Shown: positions 1 through 11,661, numbered from the stretch's first letter. The stretch: DNA of 64,000 nucleotides from Porpolomopsis calyptriformis (GCA_951640195.1 OX621165.1:310001-374000), one strand, 5' to 3'. The notes: generated by a model from the letters alone, not told the origin. Translations and numbers: made by a program.

Positions 1-707
1 GGTCAGAGATTCTCTCCCACCCAACCTTCACAGCTGCCCCATCAGCTAAACCCGAGTACGCACAGGATCCCGCCGATTGCACCCTCGAACCCTTTTCACT
101 CGCCAACTTCACTCTGGACCCAGACGTGGCAGCGGTTCTGTGCGGTCTGGATCGGACCATTACCTATACGAAACTGTCCAAGGCATTTCAATACCTCTCA
201 CGCAACCCCGACTGTCGTTTCCTCGTCACGAACGCAGACCGCAGCTTCCCAGCCTCTAGCGGCTTGCTACCTGGAGCGGGAGCGATAAGTGCACCATTAC
301 AATTCGCATTACCGCACTTAACACCACTGAGTATTGGCAAGCCATCTCAACATATGTTGCAGTGCATCAGGGCCAAGTAAGTATACATGTGTCTTGTCCC
401 ATCCCACTCAGACCAACGTATTTTAGGGTTGATTTCGATCCGGAGCGCACCATCATCGTCGGGGACCGACTGGACACTGATATCTTGTTTGGTAAAGCAG
501 GAGGACTTTCCACGCTTCTTGTCATGACAGGTAAGGTTACTGCACCAAGCCCCCCCCGCTGAGACTAACTTCCTGCCAACAGGTGTAACAACAGAACAGG
601 ATGTCGCCGGCAGAATCATCATCCCAGATTACATTACAGAATCCATCGGAGATCTTCGCAAGATTGATGATGTGAATCCTTATCCACATTTGACTGCGCT
701 ACGGTAG
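1..707 (+). CDS. PHO13: 4-nitrophenylphosphatase / phosphoglycolate phosphatase-like HAD hydrolase (3' part)
   Basis: The window opens inside this gene; the frame is open from base 3. Exons read 1-376, 427-530 and 583-707, with introns starting gtaagt and gtaagg. Family signatures are visible: the conserved lysine motif GKPS before intron 1, and the acidic HAD motif [11 protein letters not shown] after it, which binds magnesium. This matches PHO13-type HAD (capping class II) enzymes, which remove phosphate from small by-product metabolites such as phosphoglycolate in the cytosol. The N-terminal nucleophile motif DxDGT lies outside the window. The gene is convergent with GPI11, with only 58 bases between the stop codons. 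Confidence 0.85.
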
Positions 708-765
708 ACTGATGGAGCTGTTACTCTGGTTCATGGGTTCTGGTTTGGTATGGGTCGCGTTTGGA

Positions 766-1805
766 CTATGTGGCTTTTGCTTTACTCGCCAGCGAAGATG
801 TTGCGTTGATTATCGCAGCATAGAAGGATGCCGATATGAATCCCGAGAGTGCTCCAAAGGCAGGGGTCAACGGCCATGCCTGCAGAGCGGGTATTGGTAA
901 GGTTGTAGTGTAGTTGTTTAGTTCTAAATACACCTACCTGCCAGGGGCGGTCCCAATCGAGAGCGATGGGGAATGCTCCACACCAACATCCGACAACTGA
1001 ACCGATAACAGGGTAGAGCACTGCCCTCTCGATGGGGTTCCTTGCGCTTTTCGTAATAAAGTATCAGACTTTATCCGGGTAGTGAAAGAAGATCCACCAA
1101 CGATAGCTCAGCAAACAATCGAGTCCATGTTAATCTATTCACAAGAGATTGGGTGTCGGGCGCGAATGAGGGTAGGCCCAACGTGTAAACGGGTGTGAAC
1201 ACGGTCAAAAGTGAGACCAAAGATGCCAAGGAAAAAGTATGTAAAGTGTGGCTGTAACGAGATTTAGTCAACGTATATGATCAAATAAATCAAAATGACC
1301 TAGTAATGGGCGCCCCAAACAGAACTAGAATAACGTGTCCTGCGAGTGCGGCCAAGATGGTAGCCATCCAGGCATTCCTCAGATCCTACAAAATTATCAT
1401 ATAAAACCATGGATAAGAGTAGACGGAACGTACCACGAACTTCCGTCTGTCGAGATTATGGGCCGCTTTATCAGATCCGTACCCAATATACCATTGCCTC
1501 ATCCATCCTCCCCACCATGCTTGTAAAATCATGGTACCGAAACAAATAGACAATAAAGTTGACAGGGGATCTCTCGTTAACGGTTCGACGAAAGGATGCG
1601 GTAATCGGTCGCGCGAAGAAGTTGGTATCGGTCGCACATGTATGAACATGGAAGTGGCGCGCGGTAAAAACAGAGTGGCGCAAACTAAGAGGGCAGAGTG
1701 AACGTTAACCAGTAATGCGTACTGCTGCAGTGGGAAGGATGATGGCTCGGCTGGGGGGTGCCGGGGGGTGGCGGTAGCCGTTTTACGATTTTTGGACTTT
1801 GTCAT
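766..1805 (-). CDS. GPI11: GPI-anchor biosynthesis protein PIG-F/Gpi11
   Basis: Multi-pass ER membrane protein that partners the ethanolamine-phosphate transferases (Gpi7/Gpi13) when phosphoethanolamine is added to GPI anchors. Exon 1 is 1434-1805, exon 2 1300-1385, exon 3 begins at 1251; two further introns precede the stop at 766-768. Recognisable family pieces are a hydrophobic stretch ending VLFGAPIT, then LLTVFTPVYTLGLP and WTRLFAELSNP, and the hallmark C-terminal AFPIALDWDRPWQ-AWPLTP (the dash marks an intron). Several hydrophobic helices are evident. The third intron (donor gttggt, acceptor gcaag) is inferred from how well the joined protein matches the family. Identity is secure; that one junction is less so. 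Confidence 0.9.
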
Positions 1806-2487
1806 GAAGGTAATTGTTTGGCTCTAAAGCTACAGACAAACAATGATCGAGTCACGTGTGTGCCTTTTATGTCGCTTTTACAGACATTGGCACTAGTAAT
1901 GCGATTTTTACCTACAACTGCCAATGCCAGGATTAAAATCAGGTCACTTCACCGAATTTTCAGCTAATCAGAATTTTCTGACTCGACCGACACCGCCTGA
2001 CGGCCACTTGCAATGGATTCTGCTTATAATTATTCACGCCTGTTATGGTAGCAAGTTGTTGAATAGGCCAGCAAAGTGTCTGACAGGGATGCCCAGAAAT
2101 GACAGAGAATCGGATAGTTAGAACTCGGTGTTTGGTGTGAAGGAGACCAAGGTCGGATTAGGATCGGCATTTCCCGGTACAGCTAGCCAGTTTATCCAGC
2201 CACAGCTTCTGACTGCAACAGCAACACTAACCTCAGGAGCAAGCAAAGGTACATCTTTTTGTAATAAATCATCACACAACTCACGGAGCGCAATATCCAA
2301 GCTTTTTTCTAGGCATAATCACTACCATGTGAGTAGGCACTGTCCGGCTGGGCCTTTGGGAACCGGGGGGGAGGTGCTTGCGGGTGTAATCTCAGCAACC
2401 CGTATTGGCAACCGTCTTTACCCCAGCCCACGCCCACGCTCGCATCCAACTTTTCTCAAAACGCTCATCCCACACTCTCCTCTAGCC
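1806..2487. other. Intergenic region and eL34 leader with a probable 5'-UTR intron
   Basis: No convincing gene in 1806-2300. A canonical intron (gtgagt at 2329, acceptor ctctag ending 2485) sits directly before the eL34 start codon, so the leader of that gene is probably spliced. Ribosomal protein genes of fungi often carry such an intron. Open frames crossing this stretch continue unspliced through the introns of eL34 and look spurious. Confidence 0.5.
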
Positions 2488-2959
2488 ATGGCCCAACGCG
2501 TCACTCTCCGAAAACGCCAACCGTACAACACCGTCTCGAACCGGAGACGAGTCGTCAAAACACCCGGCGGCAAACTCGTCTACCACCACCTCAAAAAGCT
2601 CGCCACCGCTCCCAAATGCGGTGATTGCGGTATCGCTCTTCCCGGCGTACGTTTCCTCTCTCCCCTTTCCCCACATTTTTTCGCACCTTTTTTTCTTCTT
2701 CTGATGAGGTCCTACCGCTTGCACCACTAGGTTCCCGCCCTCCGACCTCGCGAATATGCAACCATCTCTAAGCGCCAAAAGACCGTTCGTCGAGCTTACG
2801 GCGGTTCAAGATGTGGCGGATGCGTAAAGTCTCGGTAAGTCCTTCCTTTGTTATAGATGGACATACGGGCTTACCTACTGCAGTATTCTTCGGGCGTTCT
2901 TGGTTGAGGAGGCAAAGATCGTAAAGAAGGTCATCAAGCAACAAAAGACGGCGAAATAG
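2488..2959 (+). CDS. RPL34: 60S ribosomal protein L34 (eL34)
   Basis: Exons 2488-2646, 2731-2834 and 2884-2959 join into about 112 residues, the usual eL34 length. The start MAQRVTLRKRQPYNT and the central AYGGSRCGGCV are diagnostic. Two CxxC pairs (KCGDC and RCGGC) form the zinc site seen in many eL34 proteins. The end ILRAFLVEEAKIVKKV is the conserved C-terminal helix. Donors are gtacgt and gtaagt. The protein is very basic, as expected for a large-subunit ribosomal component. The start ATG lies two bases after a probable leader intron. Confidence 0.95.
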
Positions 2960-3219
2960 TTCTGTTATTCCGCTTGGTGTAATGAATCTCCAATCACCAT
3001 GCAGTGTGCACATCCCCACAAAACGGTACATGTACATTATCCATTCCAACATGTGTACGGGATGCCATAAAGACTGACAAGAATGGCTGAAGAGCCCATC
3101 AAATATTTACGCGAACCTGTAGAGAAAAAGATACACTCGCAAACGCACAGAAATACAGTGAACAGGGCAAGCATAAGCGCAACTCAGTCCAGTCGCGAGG
3201 GAAACCATGTCCCGTTACT

Positions 3220-4560
3220 TTAACCGGGAAGATAGGGCCGCCCACTGGTAACATCCCGCTCTTCACCAGAAAACGCCGATCGCGTAGGTGCTCCATCATA
3301 ATCCGAAAACGGATCATCCTTGCTATCACCCAAATGGTCATCTCCTCTGCCCCTGCTCAGCCCAACCCCATACTCGGGCAGCTTGTTCTCATTCCCGTAC
3401 GGTGGCGAGAATGCCTCGTCACGTGGTGGGGGTGCACCAGGTGGCGGAGCGTAATTACTGGAGTAATTATAGCCGAGATTAGGGACAGGGGCGTCATAGG
3501 GTGGACTGTAGTGCGCCGGGTATGCACCCATGCGGACCAGGTTTGAGGGAGCGCGGGTAGCATTGGCAGGGCTTGAAGGATCAAGGAGTTGACGGTAGTA
3601 GGAGAATGCGATGGTGCAAAATAAGGCGCTTAGGACTAACGAGCGGTTAAAGTTGTCAGGGATTTGATGCTCTTCTCGCTTTCATCATAGAACTCACTAA
3701 TGACAACTATGAGGGTGATTACTTCTGAGAAGGAATCGTGTGACCAAGCATCGTTACACCCTGTCGAAATGCGAGCCATCAGACAGAGAAGATAAGACTG
3801 ATGGGTACGAACAAGATGCGGCGTCGGCCGGATCGATCGCTTCAGTTGAAGTGGGGCCCGTGGTGCCCCAGATACCAAGAGACTGGAGGTGATATGAGAG
3901 AATGATCGAAATGGGGAGAAGTGGGGAGAAATTTACAAGTGTGACTGTTTGGTTCGTTATCACCTGTATACATTCAGTTATGATGTCGTTCTACCAAGAT
4001 CCGAGTTATTTCAAACTTAAAACGAAGCCAAGCAGAGTACCTTGAGAGTGAAATGGACGATGGTCAGCAGGAGGCTGGCAGTGATGACGATGAGGGCGGC
4101 GATAATCGAGACATAGGCGTACAGGCGAACGAGAACCAGTCGTTGCTAGTGCAGACGTTAAGTTATTATGACAATCACTTATTAGAGTGACTGACAGATA
4201 TAGCGCTCATGACTCCATACACTTCGATGGCGAAGGCAATCAAATACAGCACTCCGAGTACAATTGAGAGAGGGGCAAGTCTGGGCTGGTTCACTGTGTG
4301 GGCGTGAATACGAGAGCGAGGTACAACAAACTGCTTGCACACCGGTGCGCTCCAAGTGAAGGTCTTGGAATGAGCTTATCTGGAAGGTGGACCTGTTAAC
4401 CACGGACAAGTAAAGGAGAGCGCGCGTACAGTCCTGAAAGGCCCGTGGTTAGCACAGAGATGATGTGTACCGAGATGCTAATGACGTACGAGAAAAGTGC
4501 CCAGATTGCGCCGATTGTTGCGACTATCGAGGGATCGTCAAAAATCTCCTCGTGGTTCAT
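3220..4560 (-). CDS. Predicted multi-pass membrane protein with Pro/Tyr-rich tail (paralogue of the next gene)
   Basis: I do not recognise the family. The minus strand shows short exons coding hydrophobic segments: one starting MNHEEIFDDPSIVATIGAIW near 4560, one around 4200-4290 (VLGVLYLIAFAIEVYGVM), one near 4040-4140 (LYAYVSIIAALIVITASLLL), and a last exon with NRSLVLSALFCTIAFSYYRQ. That exon ends in a roughly 120-residue cytosolic-looking tail rich in Pro, Tyr, Gly and Asp, stopping at 3220. Four or more transmembrane helices are likely. Exact exon borders are uncertain. The gene is head-to-head with a paralogue starting near 5184: equivalent helices share pattern and the YYRQL motif just before the tail. 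Transport or sensing would be a guess. Confidence 0.5.
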
Positions 4561-5183
4561 TGATGAACTGACCTATCAAAACGATAGGACGCATGCTTCT
4601 CTTGTATACCCTTGAAACGAAGGCATAAGGCGGGGGAGGGCCGGCGCCTGCGGCGGAAATAGACGGTTGGAGGTAAATAGGGCAAGCACGAACGAATGGT
4701 GCTCACCTAGTGGAGGAAGTCGCCTCGAACTCATATTATAAGGGCAGACAAGGTTGTGTGCAAAGCAAAGGAACTTGAGTGGTGAAATGAGGTCGTCGTC
4801 GTGGTCGTGGAGAGAGTGGCGATTGAAACCGGTGCTGCACAAAAGCGGGTCGGTCGACTTGTCTTCCCACGCTTGTCCTGGTCTCTACCTCGTCCCTTTT
4901 GAAGTCACGGACGACCGTGGTTGTCATTCGGACGAGATAGGTGTCCAGGTGAGCATGCCACATCACGCGTGCAAGAAGACGGTTTTTTGAAAAAGCTCAG
5001 GTGGTACAGAAGGCTGTGAAAGACGGTTTGAAGAATTTACCTTTGCAAAGTACTCGAGGATATACTGTAAGTGTTTGATGCTACCGTTTCAAACAGCACA
5101 GCAAACCTATTTTGATGATAAGTAAGGCATCCACGCACGCTGGCCGTATTTTTGGACTTGCTTTCGTTGCATAGGTCAAGACC

Positions 5184-6594
5184 ATGTCACGACCACAACC
5201 ACTCCCGCTTTCCCCAGGTACGTGCCGGCCTTTCTCCTGAATCAGACCCTGGTTGATTCTTAACCCCAGTGGGACACTCACCAGGCAAGTACGCTCACGC
5301 CGCGATGTAGTAAAGGAGCCCATGTTTCGTCTCACAGATGCACCTCCGTCAATATTCTTAAGGTTATATACAGCCATCTGCGAAAGAGATTGGAAACGCC
5401 CTGTGATTGCTCGTGTGTGTCTTCTTACCTCTGTCGACGTGGATTTACCTCTTCTTAGTCGCAACCTTTAACACTCTGCGGTTCGCATTCCAGTACGTCT
5501 GAATTGTGTACGTGTCAAAGCATGTGGTCACTGAATGCTTTGTAGAGCTGTGGGTCATGACCTCGTACTACACATCCTCGCTTGACTTTCGTCTGCAGAA
5601 TACATCCTTTCGCGACATGAATATCGATCTCTCTCGTAAGCCGCGTTCCGGTCGTGCCTACTCTCCTGAACTTACTCTTCATAGTCGATATGAAAAACCT
5701 GGCATCTGTTTCCTTTCCAACGGCTGGGGTCTTTGCGGGGGCGACTCTCGTCGAAATATTCGGCATTATCACTGGAGTAACAGTCCGTTCTGTCTCCTTT
5801 TACATCTGTTTCCCACTTTGAATTTTCGCAGGAACGATTGCCTTACGCTCGCATATACTTATTTCTTTCCATAATTGCTGCAGTCTTTGTATCGGCAACA
5901 ACTGTTGTGAACATAATGAGCTACCGTGCTCTAAAAGTCAGTCTCCTGCTGCGTCCACAGACATTGTCTTGATATGCATCAGGATGACTTGATGAGCGAA
6001 TGCATATCTCTGCTTATGAAAGGCGCTCTGTCTCACCGATCTACCTTTGTACGCATCCTTGTATCGGCTGTCATCTACAAACGCTCTCATCACCTCACAG
6101 ACGAACGGAAAGTGGCCGTCAAGCACACGAGGGAACAACCTCTCGGAAGGCGACGCCTCAGGAAGTAAGTGTACAATTTGCATATATTCCCTGCTAACAC
6201 TCATCCAGAATGTCTCGCTGCCTGGTCCGCCAACCTCTCTAGGCACTCCTTCGCTATCATCCTCCTTCACCTCCTCCCAAACATCCTCGTCATCTCATTT
6301 CCTTACGCATACTACCGTCAGCTATCAAGCAATCCCTACCCCCAGTCAGCTCGGGCAGCACCCAGCGCGATCCCGCTGAACGACTACCCCGACGAGACCC
6401 GTTACACACCGCTGTACAACACCTCTACCGTCATCCATCGGAACACCCCGCGAGAGCCGCCGCCGCCACTCGAGCCTGTTGTCATTCCTGTGTCTTCGCA
6501 GTTTTCTCCTAGCCCGCCGAGTTTTAGCATGTCGCCGGAAGGCAGGTATCCTGTGTATGATGTTCCACAGCCGGAATACGACAAATCTGTATAA
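5184..6594 (+). CDS. Predicted multi-pass membrane protein (divergent paralogue)
   Basis: Family unrecognised. Candidate start ATG at 5184, followed by several short exons. Clear coding pieces are an exon with VFAGATLVEIFGIITG (about 5700-5760), an exon with RIYLFLSIIAAVFVSATTVV (about 5833-5937), and a final exon from about 6209 with SFAIILLHLLPNILVISFPY followed by YYRQL and a Pro/Ser-rich tail ending at 6594. The third helix aligns with LYAYVSIIAALIVITASLLL of the minus-strand neighbour, so the two are paralogues. A small exon (about 6028-6167) is needed to keep the frame. Internal splice sites are tentative. A stretched intergenic space near 4561-5183 presumably holds both promoters. Confidence 0.45.
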
Positions 6595-7461
6595 GAGTGA
6601 TCGTATATAGTATATTACACATATCATGCCGTGATCGTTTCAGGTTCACGGCCTTCCTCCGTTCATCATCAGAAGGCGATAGCCGTGCGGTGGTCTGAAG
6701 CCCTCCTATCGTGGGTGCCTCACCGTCGCCCATGGTATAGAACCTGAACAACGTAAATGTGGATACCCATCAGAAACCTACCAGTCAATTTGGCAGAACC
6801 TACTTTGAAACCACTGGGCTGGTAAGCATCGACTTACAGATGTCTCGTTCCATTGTGATCCCAATCCTCTAGTCCTTCAGGATCTCCTGGGCGGGTCCAC
6901 ATCCCCATGACCCTTCCCTGGTTCAAATACCCATATCGAAGAATGTTCACTAGAGAATGCATACCTGAATCCTAACAACTCCCAGTTCACCCACTTACCC
7001 TCTGCCAAGACAACGTACCGCCCATTGGTACTGTCCCAGCCTGTGCTTATGTCCCTCCAGACCTCTTCAGCCGGCCAATATTTAATTCACCATATCCTCG
7101 ATGGAGCCCATCCTCTTTTGTTTTATCTGACGTGCATCAAGCTCTGCTTTGCCCGCAGTCACTCAGGTTTAATTGACGAGATCCGCTGGGCGCTGGTTTC
7201 CCATTCCAAATGGAGCGGGCGGACCAGGACGGGTTTCTTGGACCTTAAGATGTATCTCTGCAGTCTCTCTCTTGAACACACATTTGGATCGAGGTTTGAG
7301 TCGGATACTTCCCAGGGGGGGATTCAGTTCCGATGCCAGTTTGCCCCAAACCTCCAAACCCAGTTCAGACATTAACACACTGTGCGTCCTCTCCGTTTCA
7401 CCCTCGATTCGGTCCTCTACACAGCTACACAGCTCTTCACATGACTAGGTGCTTTACCAGG
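6595..7461. other. Intergenic region upstream of the protease gene
   Basis: No frame here resembles a known protein. Open frames on both strands around 7025-7450 overlap each other and lack splice-consistent continuations. It presumably contains the 3' end of the membrane protein transcript and the protease promoter. Confidence 0.4.
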
Positions 7462-7470
7462 TATATAAAG
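7462..7470 (+). promoter_or_regulatory. TATA box of the secreted serine protease gene
   Basis: The sequence tatataaag sits 12 bases before the ATG at 7482 and 59 before an ATG at 7529. Its position means that an in-frame ATG at 7449 would be upstream of transcription and is unlikely to be the start. Confidence 0.5.
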
Positions 7471-7481
7471 CCTCTGGAATG

Positions 7482-8594
7482 ACAACCATTTCTCTCTACA
7501 CTCTGCGATCTTGTCGAAAGTTACCAGTATGGTGCGATCCATTCTCTCGTTTCCCAACGAACGCGTTACTTACTTTACGTCTCAAGTTTTCCCTGATCTT
7601 ACTTACTACCGCCGTCACGTCCGTGTTAGGGTGGCAGACCGATGGCACCCCATTATTGCAGAACCAAGCCCAGGCGAATTTCGCCCTAAACGACAGCACC
7701 ATCACCGATTTCACCTTCAAACAACCCCCGCGAATCAAAGCCATCCTCACCAATTTTACCTCGTCTGAAACCAACCTATCCTTCCCCACGCTCCCCGCGA
7801 AGAGAGATATCACGCTCAACCCCGCCGGCCGACCATTCCAGGTCTCGTCCAACTTCACCGCTCTCAACGACACGCTCTTCCCCATCGGTGGGCACGGCGA
7901 ATGTGACCCAGGGTTCGACTGCTGCCCCGACCCGCGCTACAACTTCAGGGACACGACCTACCCCTGGCGCGCCGTCGGCCGCGTCCTCACCGCCGGCAAG
8001 TCCTGCACGGGTACACTCGTCGGTCCGCGCCACGTCCTCACCGCCAGCCACTGCGTGGACTGGACGAAAGACGCGAACGGGAACTATGGCTGGATGGAGT
8101 TCCAGCCCGACTTTTTCGACGTGCCCGTGTTCGAGAACTACTTTGCGGAGTTCGTCTATTGGTCCGGAGGCACACAGATGGGCAACCCGACTAATAACCA
8201 GGGGCTCGGATCGGACAATGTCGTGTTCGTGCTGAGCGAGCGCGCGGGAGACTTGCTCGGGTGGTTCGGCTCGCGCGTGTACTCGACGAGCTGGAATGGC
8301 CCCAATTACTGGTCGCATGTCGGCTACCCCACCGCTGTCGGTGGCACGAACAGGCCGTCGTTTGTGGGCCAGTTCCCGATCAAGAATGCGTTTAACGCGG
8401 GCGACAGTGGTCTTGACATCGAGTTTGAGACGTGTGTCAGCCCTGGCGATTCTGGCGGGCCTGTGTTTGGGTGGTGGAGCGATGGCCCGTATATTGTCGG
8501 CGTGGTCAGTAGCGCTGGAACTGATGGAAATTGGGCGGCGGGCGGATTGCAGATGGTGAATCTTGTCATCAAGGCCCGGTCGGACCACCCTTGA
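7482..8594 (+). CDS. Secreted trypsin/V8-like serine protease (chymotrypsin fold)
   Basis: A single long exon. The catalytic histidine is in TGTLVGPRHVLTASHCVD, the probable catalytic aspartate in GSDNVVFVL, and the nucleophile serine in SPGDSGGPVFGWW. Together these are the triad of S1-clan endopeptidases, closest in feel to bacterial and fungal glutamyl/V8-like enzymes. A hydrophobic signal segment (SLILLTTAVTSVLG) precedes a region of about 100 residues with several N-x-S/T sites that may be a propeptide. Cys pairs (CDPGFDCCPDP, SCTG, HCVD, TCVSPG) suggest disulfides. The start is uncertain: from 7482 the signal core is preceded by an unusually long N-terminus, and from 7529 the frame would need an intron I could not place. 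Confidence 0.75.
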   Translation, partial: TTISLYTLRSCRKLPVWCDPFSRFPTNALLTLRLKFSLILLTTAVTSVLGWQTDGTPLLQNQAQANFALNDSTITDFTFKQPPRIKAILTNFTSSETNLSFPTLPAKRDITLNPAGRPFQVSSNFTALNDTLFPIGGHGECDPGFDCCPDPRYNFRDTTYPWRAVGRVLTAGKSCTGTLVGPRHVLTASHCVDWTKDANGNYGWMEFQPDFFDVPVFENYFAEFVYWSGGTQMGNPTNNQGLGSDNVVFVLSERAGDLLGWFGSRVYSTSWNGPNYWSHVGYPTAVGGTNRPSFVGQFPIKNAFNAGDSGLDIEFETCVSPGDSGGPVFGWWSDGPYIVGVVSSAGTDGNWAAGGLQMVNLVIKARSDHP

Positions 8595-9407
8595 GTCCAA
8601 GTGTAGCGTTTACCGCCTTTGTGAAGCATCTCATGAATATAACATTCTATTAGACAAAATCAATTTTTCAGAGCATCAATAGCATCTGAAAAACTGAAAA
8701 ACATCAATGTGAATTCATGTCGTCTAAAAGTCAACATGATTTCGTGTCCAATACGTACTACTGTAACAATGTCCAAGTAGATGTAAGATCGTGTGCATTG
8801 TAAAGTTCGTTAAAAGAAAGGCAAAGCTTAACTGAAACGTTAAGCGGGGGTCCGTACTAAAACGTGAACCAAAGAGGTCCGTAGCAAAGAGAAAGGACAT
8901 TGTCTTTTCACAATGCAAATTAATTTTTGCATTTTGCCCCTGGGTCTTTCCAAGCGTTCATTAAGATGGTTTGCAGCTAGGGCGTGGACGACCAGACGAG
9001 GTGGTAGGACAAGCTTGGGCGGGAATGGTATTTGCTTGAGTTGGGCAGTTCGCGTGGCTGTGAACCGTTTCAAGACTGCCGTCCTTGAGCTATATGTGTG
9101 TGTGTGGGGGGAGGGGGGCGAGTGTCAGTTTTGAGGGAGACGTAAAGTAGAGATGATCACCCACGTAGATGCATTTGACAGAGGGGCCGTATCTGGTATA
9201 TACAAAAAGATCAGGTGATGTGTGTAGGAGTTCCGCATGATTGGCAATTACGAACCGGCAGGTGATAATCATGTCCCGACCCAGTTGACCAGACGTTAAC
9301 AATGCCTGGCCTGGCCCGACGAGTGGACAAACAAAGGGCGAATCACCGACCTTGAGTAACAGCGAGATTTTTTTTTTTTTTTGGGGGGGGGGGGGTTTGT
9401 TTGTTTG
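8595..9407. other. Gene-poor spacer with homopolymer tracts
   Basis: No supported gene. Contains an A/T-rich stretch after the protease and, at about 9368-9395, a run of T followed directly by a run of G. Such a tract is prone to length error in both replication and sequencing. Confidence 0.5.
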
Positions 9408-9928
9408 TTAGGACTTCAAAGATAAGTTTATCAAGCGTGAGAATGTGCATACAAGGGGGGTAGGTTGGCAGCCTGGGCATTTCAGAAAGCCTTGAGCAGG
9501 GCAGCCAGGAATGTTGGTCCCGCCTCCGAAATCGGTACTCTATATGAAAAGACATGGTTGGTTGAGAACGAAAAACGTATCCGGAACGAATCGAAAGAGA
9601 GTTACATAACCACAGAGGAGATTGTTGGGGTAGCTGGATAGAGAGCGTCAACGGACTTGATGAATGAAAATTTTGGATATACGAACAGACAAAAAATAGA
9701 GAAAGGACCAGGTTGAGTTTGCTGCAGGCTTCCACCATTCAAATCGACAAGGGGGCATCCAAAGTTCTAAAGGGTGAAGAAAATGTGATGAGAGCCTCGT
9801 GGTTGAATGCGGGAAGGATGGAATACCTGATTGTTGAGTACAATTTTGGGGGTGAGTTGTCCGATAGCACCGGTTACGAAGATGAGGAACGAAACCAGGA
9901 CCAACACTGGACTGAACATCCTGTCCAT
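9408..9928 (-). CDS. Possible small secreted protein (spliced, unrecognised)
   Basis: The minus strand reads an ATG at 9928 followed by a strong signal peptide (MFSPVLVLVSFLIFVTGAIG) and QLTPKIVLNNQ, then a plausible gtattc donor and ctttag acceptor. It continues with NFGCPLVDLNGGSLQQ. A last exon from about 9535 gives STDFGGGTNIPGCPAQGF and LKCPGCQ and stops at 9408. The middle junction could not be fixed in frame by eye. Cysteines and small size fit a secreted effector-like or wall-associated protein. It could also be chance frames; only the signal peptide is convincing. Confidence 0.3.
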
Positions 9929-10196
9929 CTGGATTGAACAACAGAAGGATAAGAAAAGGGAGCCAGGGAAAGCGTGCCTTTCCATACCCAAAAACGATCG
10001 GTGCCGATAAAATTACCCACGCCGGAAGTTTGAGGCCGAACATTTCACCGTTGGACCGTTGTTTACGTTTGTGAAAAAATCTTTTTTTGGAAGGAGATGG
10101 ACAAATCTGAATCAGATCGATATGATCGACATCCAATTTAGGAAAAACATGCGCCCGATTGAATCTCGCCTCGCCACCAGCCGAAAAATCGGTGCC

Positions 10197-11595
10197 TTAT
10201 TCGCGGACCACGGTGGCTGCAATAACCCCACTGAACCAAGGTCAAGTTGATAGAGTTCACCCACGGGGCTTGGCTTTGTACCACATACCTGGGCTCTGCG
10301 ACTGGAACGAACACTTTCGCCTTCCCTCTGGTTGCAAAAAAATAAAACGATCAGCGGCGAAAGTGAAACAAATGAAGGACACCGACGGCGTGATATTGTC
10401 GATGCCGATGTACTTCATGTCAACCGGTATGTAATGCTTATTAGGAAGCGTATACGTGACGGACACCACATAATCGTTATCTTCAACCACTCGTCGTGCC
10501 ATCTTGTATAAGGTGGCCTTACACAACGGCGGTCAGCCCATTATCACCGATCGGTGCATATCACCTACTTGGACACTGGAACTGTTATCGGTCGCAAACA
10601 GTTCCAGGGTGGATTTTCTTGCTCGAGCTGCCATAGTTTGGCCACGGAAACCTCGACCGTCCTTGGCGAAAATCTGAGGAGGAGAAAACTCTAGCCTCCG
10701 ATCGTCCGTCGGTGCTTTGATACTCAAAGGACGAAAAGTGTACGAGAGATCGACGGAGGTGGAGAAAATCCGATCGTTTACCTCGACGAGGGTAGTGTAC
10801 TCGTCGCGGATAAAATTCTCAAACTTGGATCCGGTCGTTTTGAGAACTGGATGGCGTCGGGAGTCTGGTGGTGGTGCGTCGAAACAAGGTACGTGCTCAC
10901 GGAGAAGGCCGGATATTCCGGATGTCACTGTTGCAACGATCTTATCCTTCCCAGCTGAAGCGTCTACCTGGCCGGAAGGTGAGAAGATATAAAAGGTCGA
11001 GGGTGTTACAAGACTCACGGCCGCTTTCGTCACTCTCTTATCGTCACCGTCTCGGAAGAACGAATGCGGATGGCCTTCCTCCGAGCGACCATCGACCCCA
11101 CCAACAAGAATACGTGACCATCTAAGCTGCTCGATGCTCACCTGCGCCTTGTGAATGTGAGCATACTTGGATACCAAATGCGTGCCGATCTCGAGCGCGA
11201 AATTTTCAAGGTCGAAAACGTTGGGGGATATACTCGCGAGATCTATATTGCGAGTTGAGGTTTTTAGCAAGGACAAAGCGAAGACGCTTGCAGTATGTGA
11301 TATTCTTGACTGGGTTCCGACATCAGACTGATATATTTCCCGAGGGGGGTACGACCTACTTGAATCAGTTGCGACAAGCACCGAGTTGTCTTCTTCTGTG
11401 TAACTTTTGTCGAGAGCGTCTGGTTTCGTAACAGGAGAGGGGGAGATCATCGTACCTGGCTGCGATGTCTCCTTCCAAGAGAACGGTGACATTATACTCC
11501 GCAGTGTGATGACAGTCGCCTTCGCGGTTGACAACAAACACACGGATCTTGTCTTTCCCGTACTGGGCTGAGCTGAGGACGGAGGATGCAGGCAT
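10197..11595 (-). CDS. uaZ: Urate oxidase (uricase)
   Basis: Oxidises urate to 5-hydroxyisourate with molecular oxygen, the first step of urate breakdown. Family pieces appear in order: YGKDKIRVFVV, HHTAEYNVTVLLEGD, SYTEEDNSVLVATDS (start of exon 2), HPHSFFRDGDDKRVTKA, KFENFIRDEYTTLVEVNDR, LELFATDNSSSVQ then ATLYKMARRV, and SVTYTLPNKHYIPVDMKYIG. The last coding pieces join as ITPS, then AKVFVPVAEPS, then GVIAATVVRE, with stop at 10197-10199. At least six introns are needed; the one after VATDS is the least certain. The C-terminus does not end in SKL or a similar PTS1 tripeptide, although fungal uricases are commonly peroxisomal. Confidence 0.9.
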
Positions 11596-11661
11596 GAAAG
11601 AAAGGAGATAATGTTATCTTATCAGTTTTAGTCATCGGGTAAACTCGGAATGTCCAAAAGA

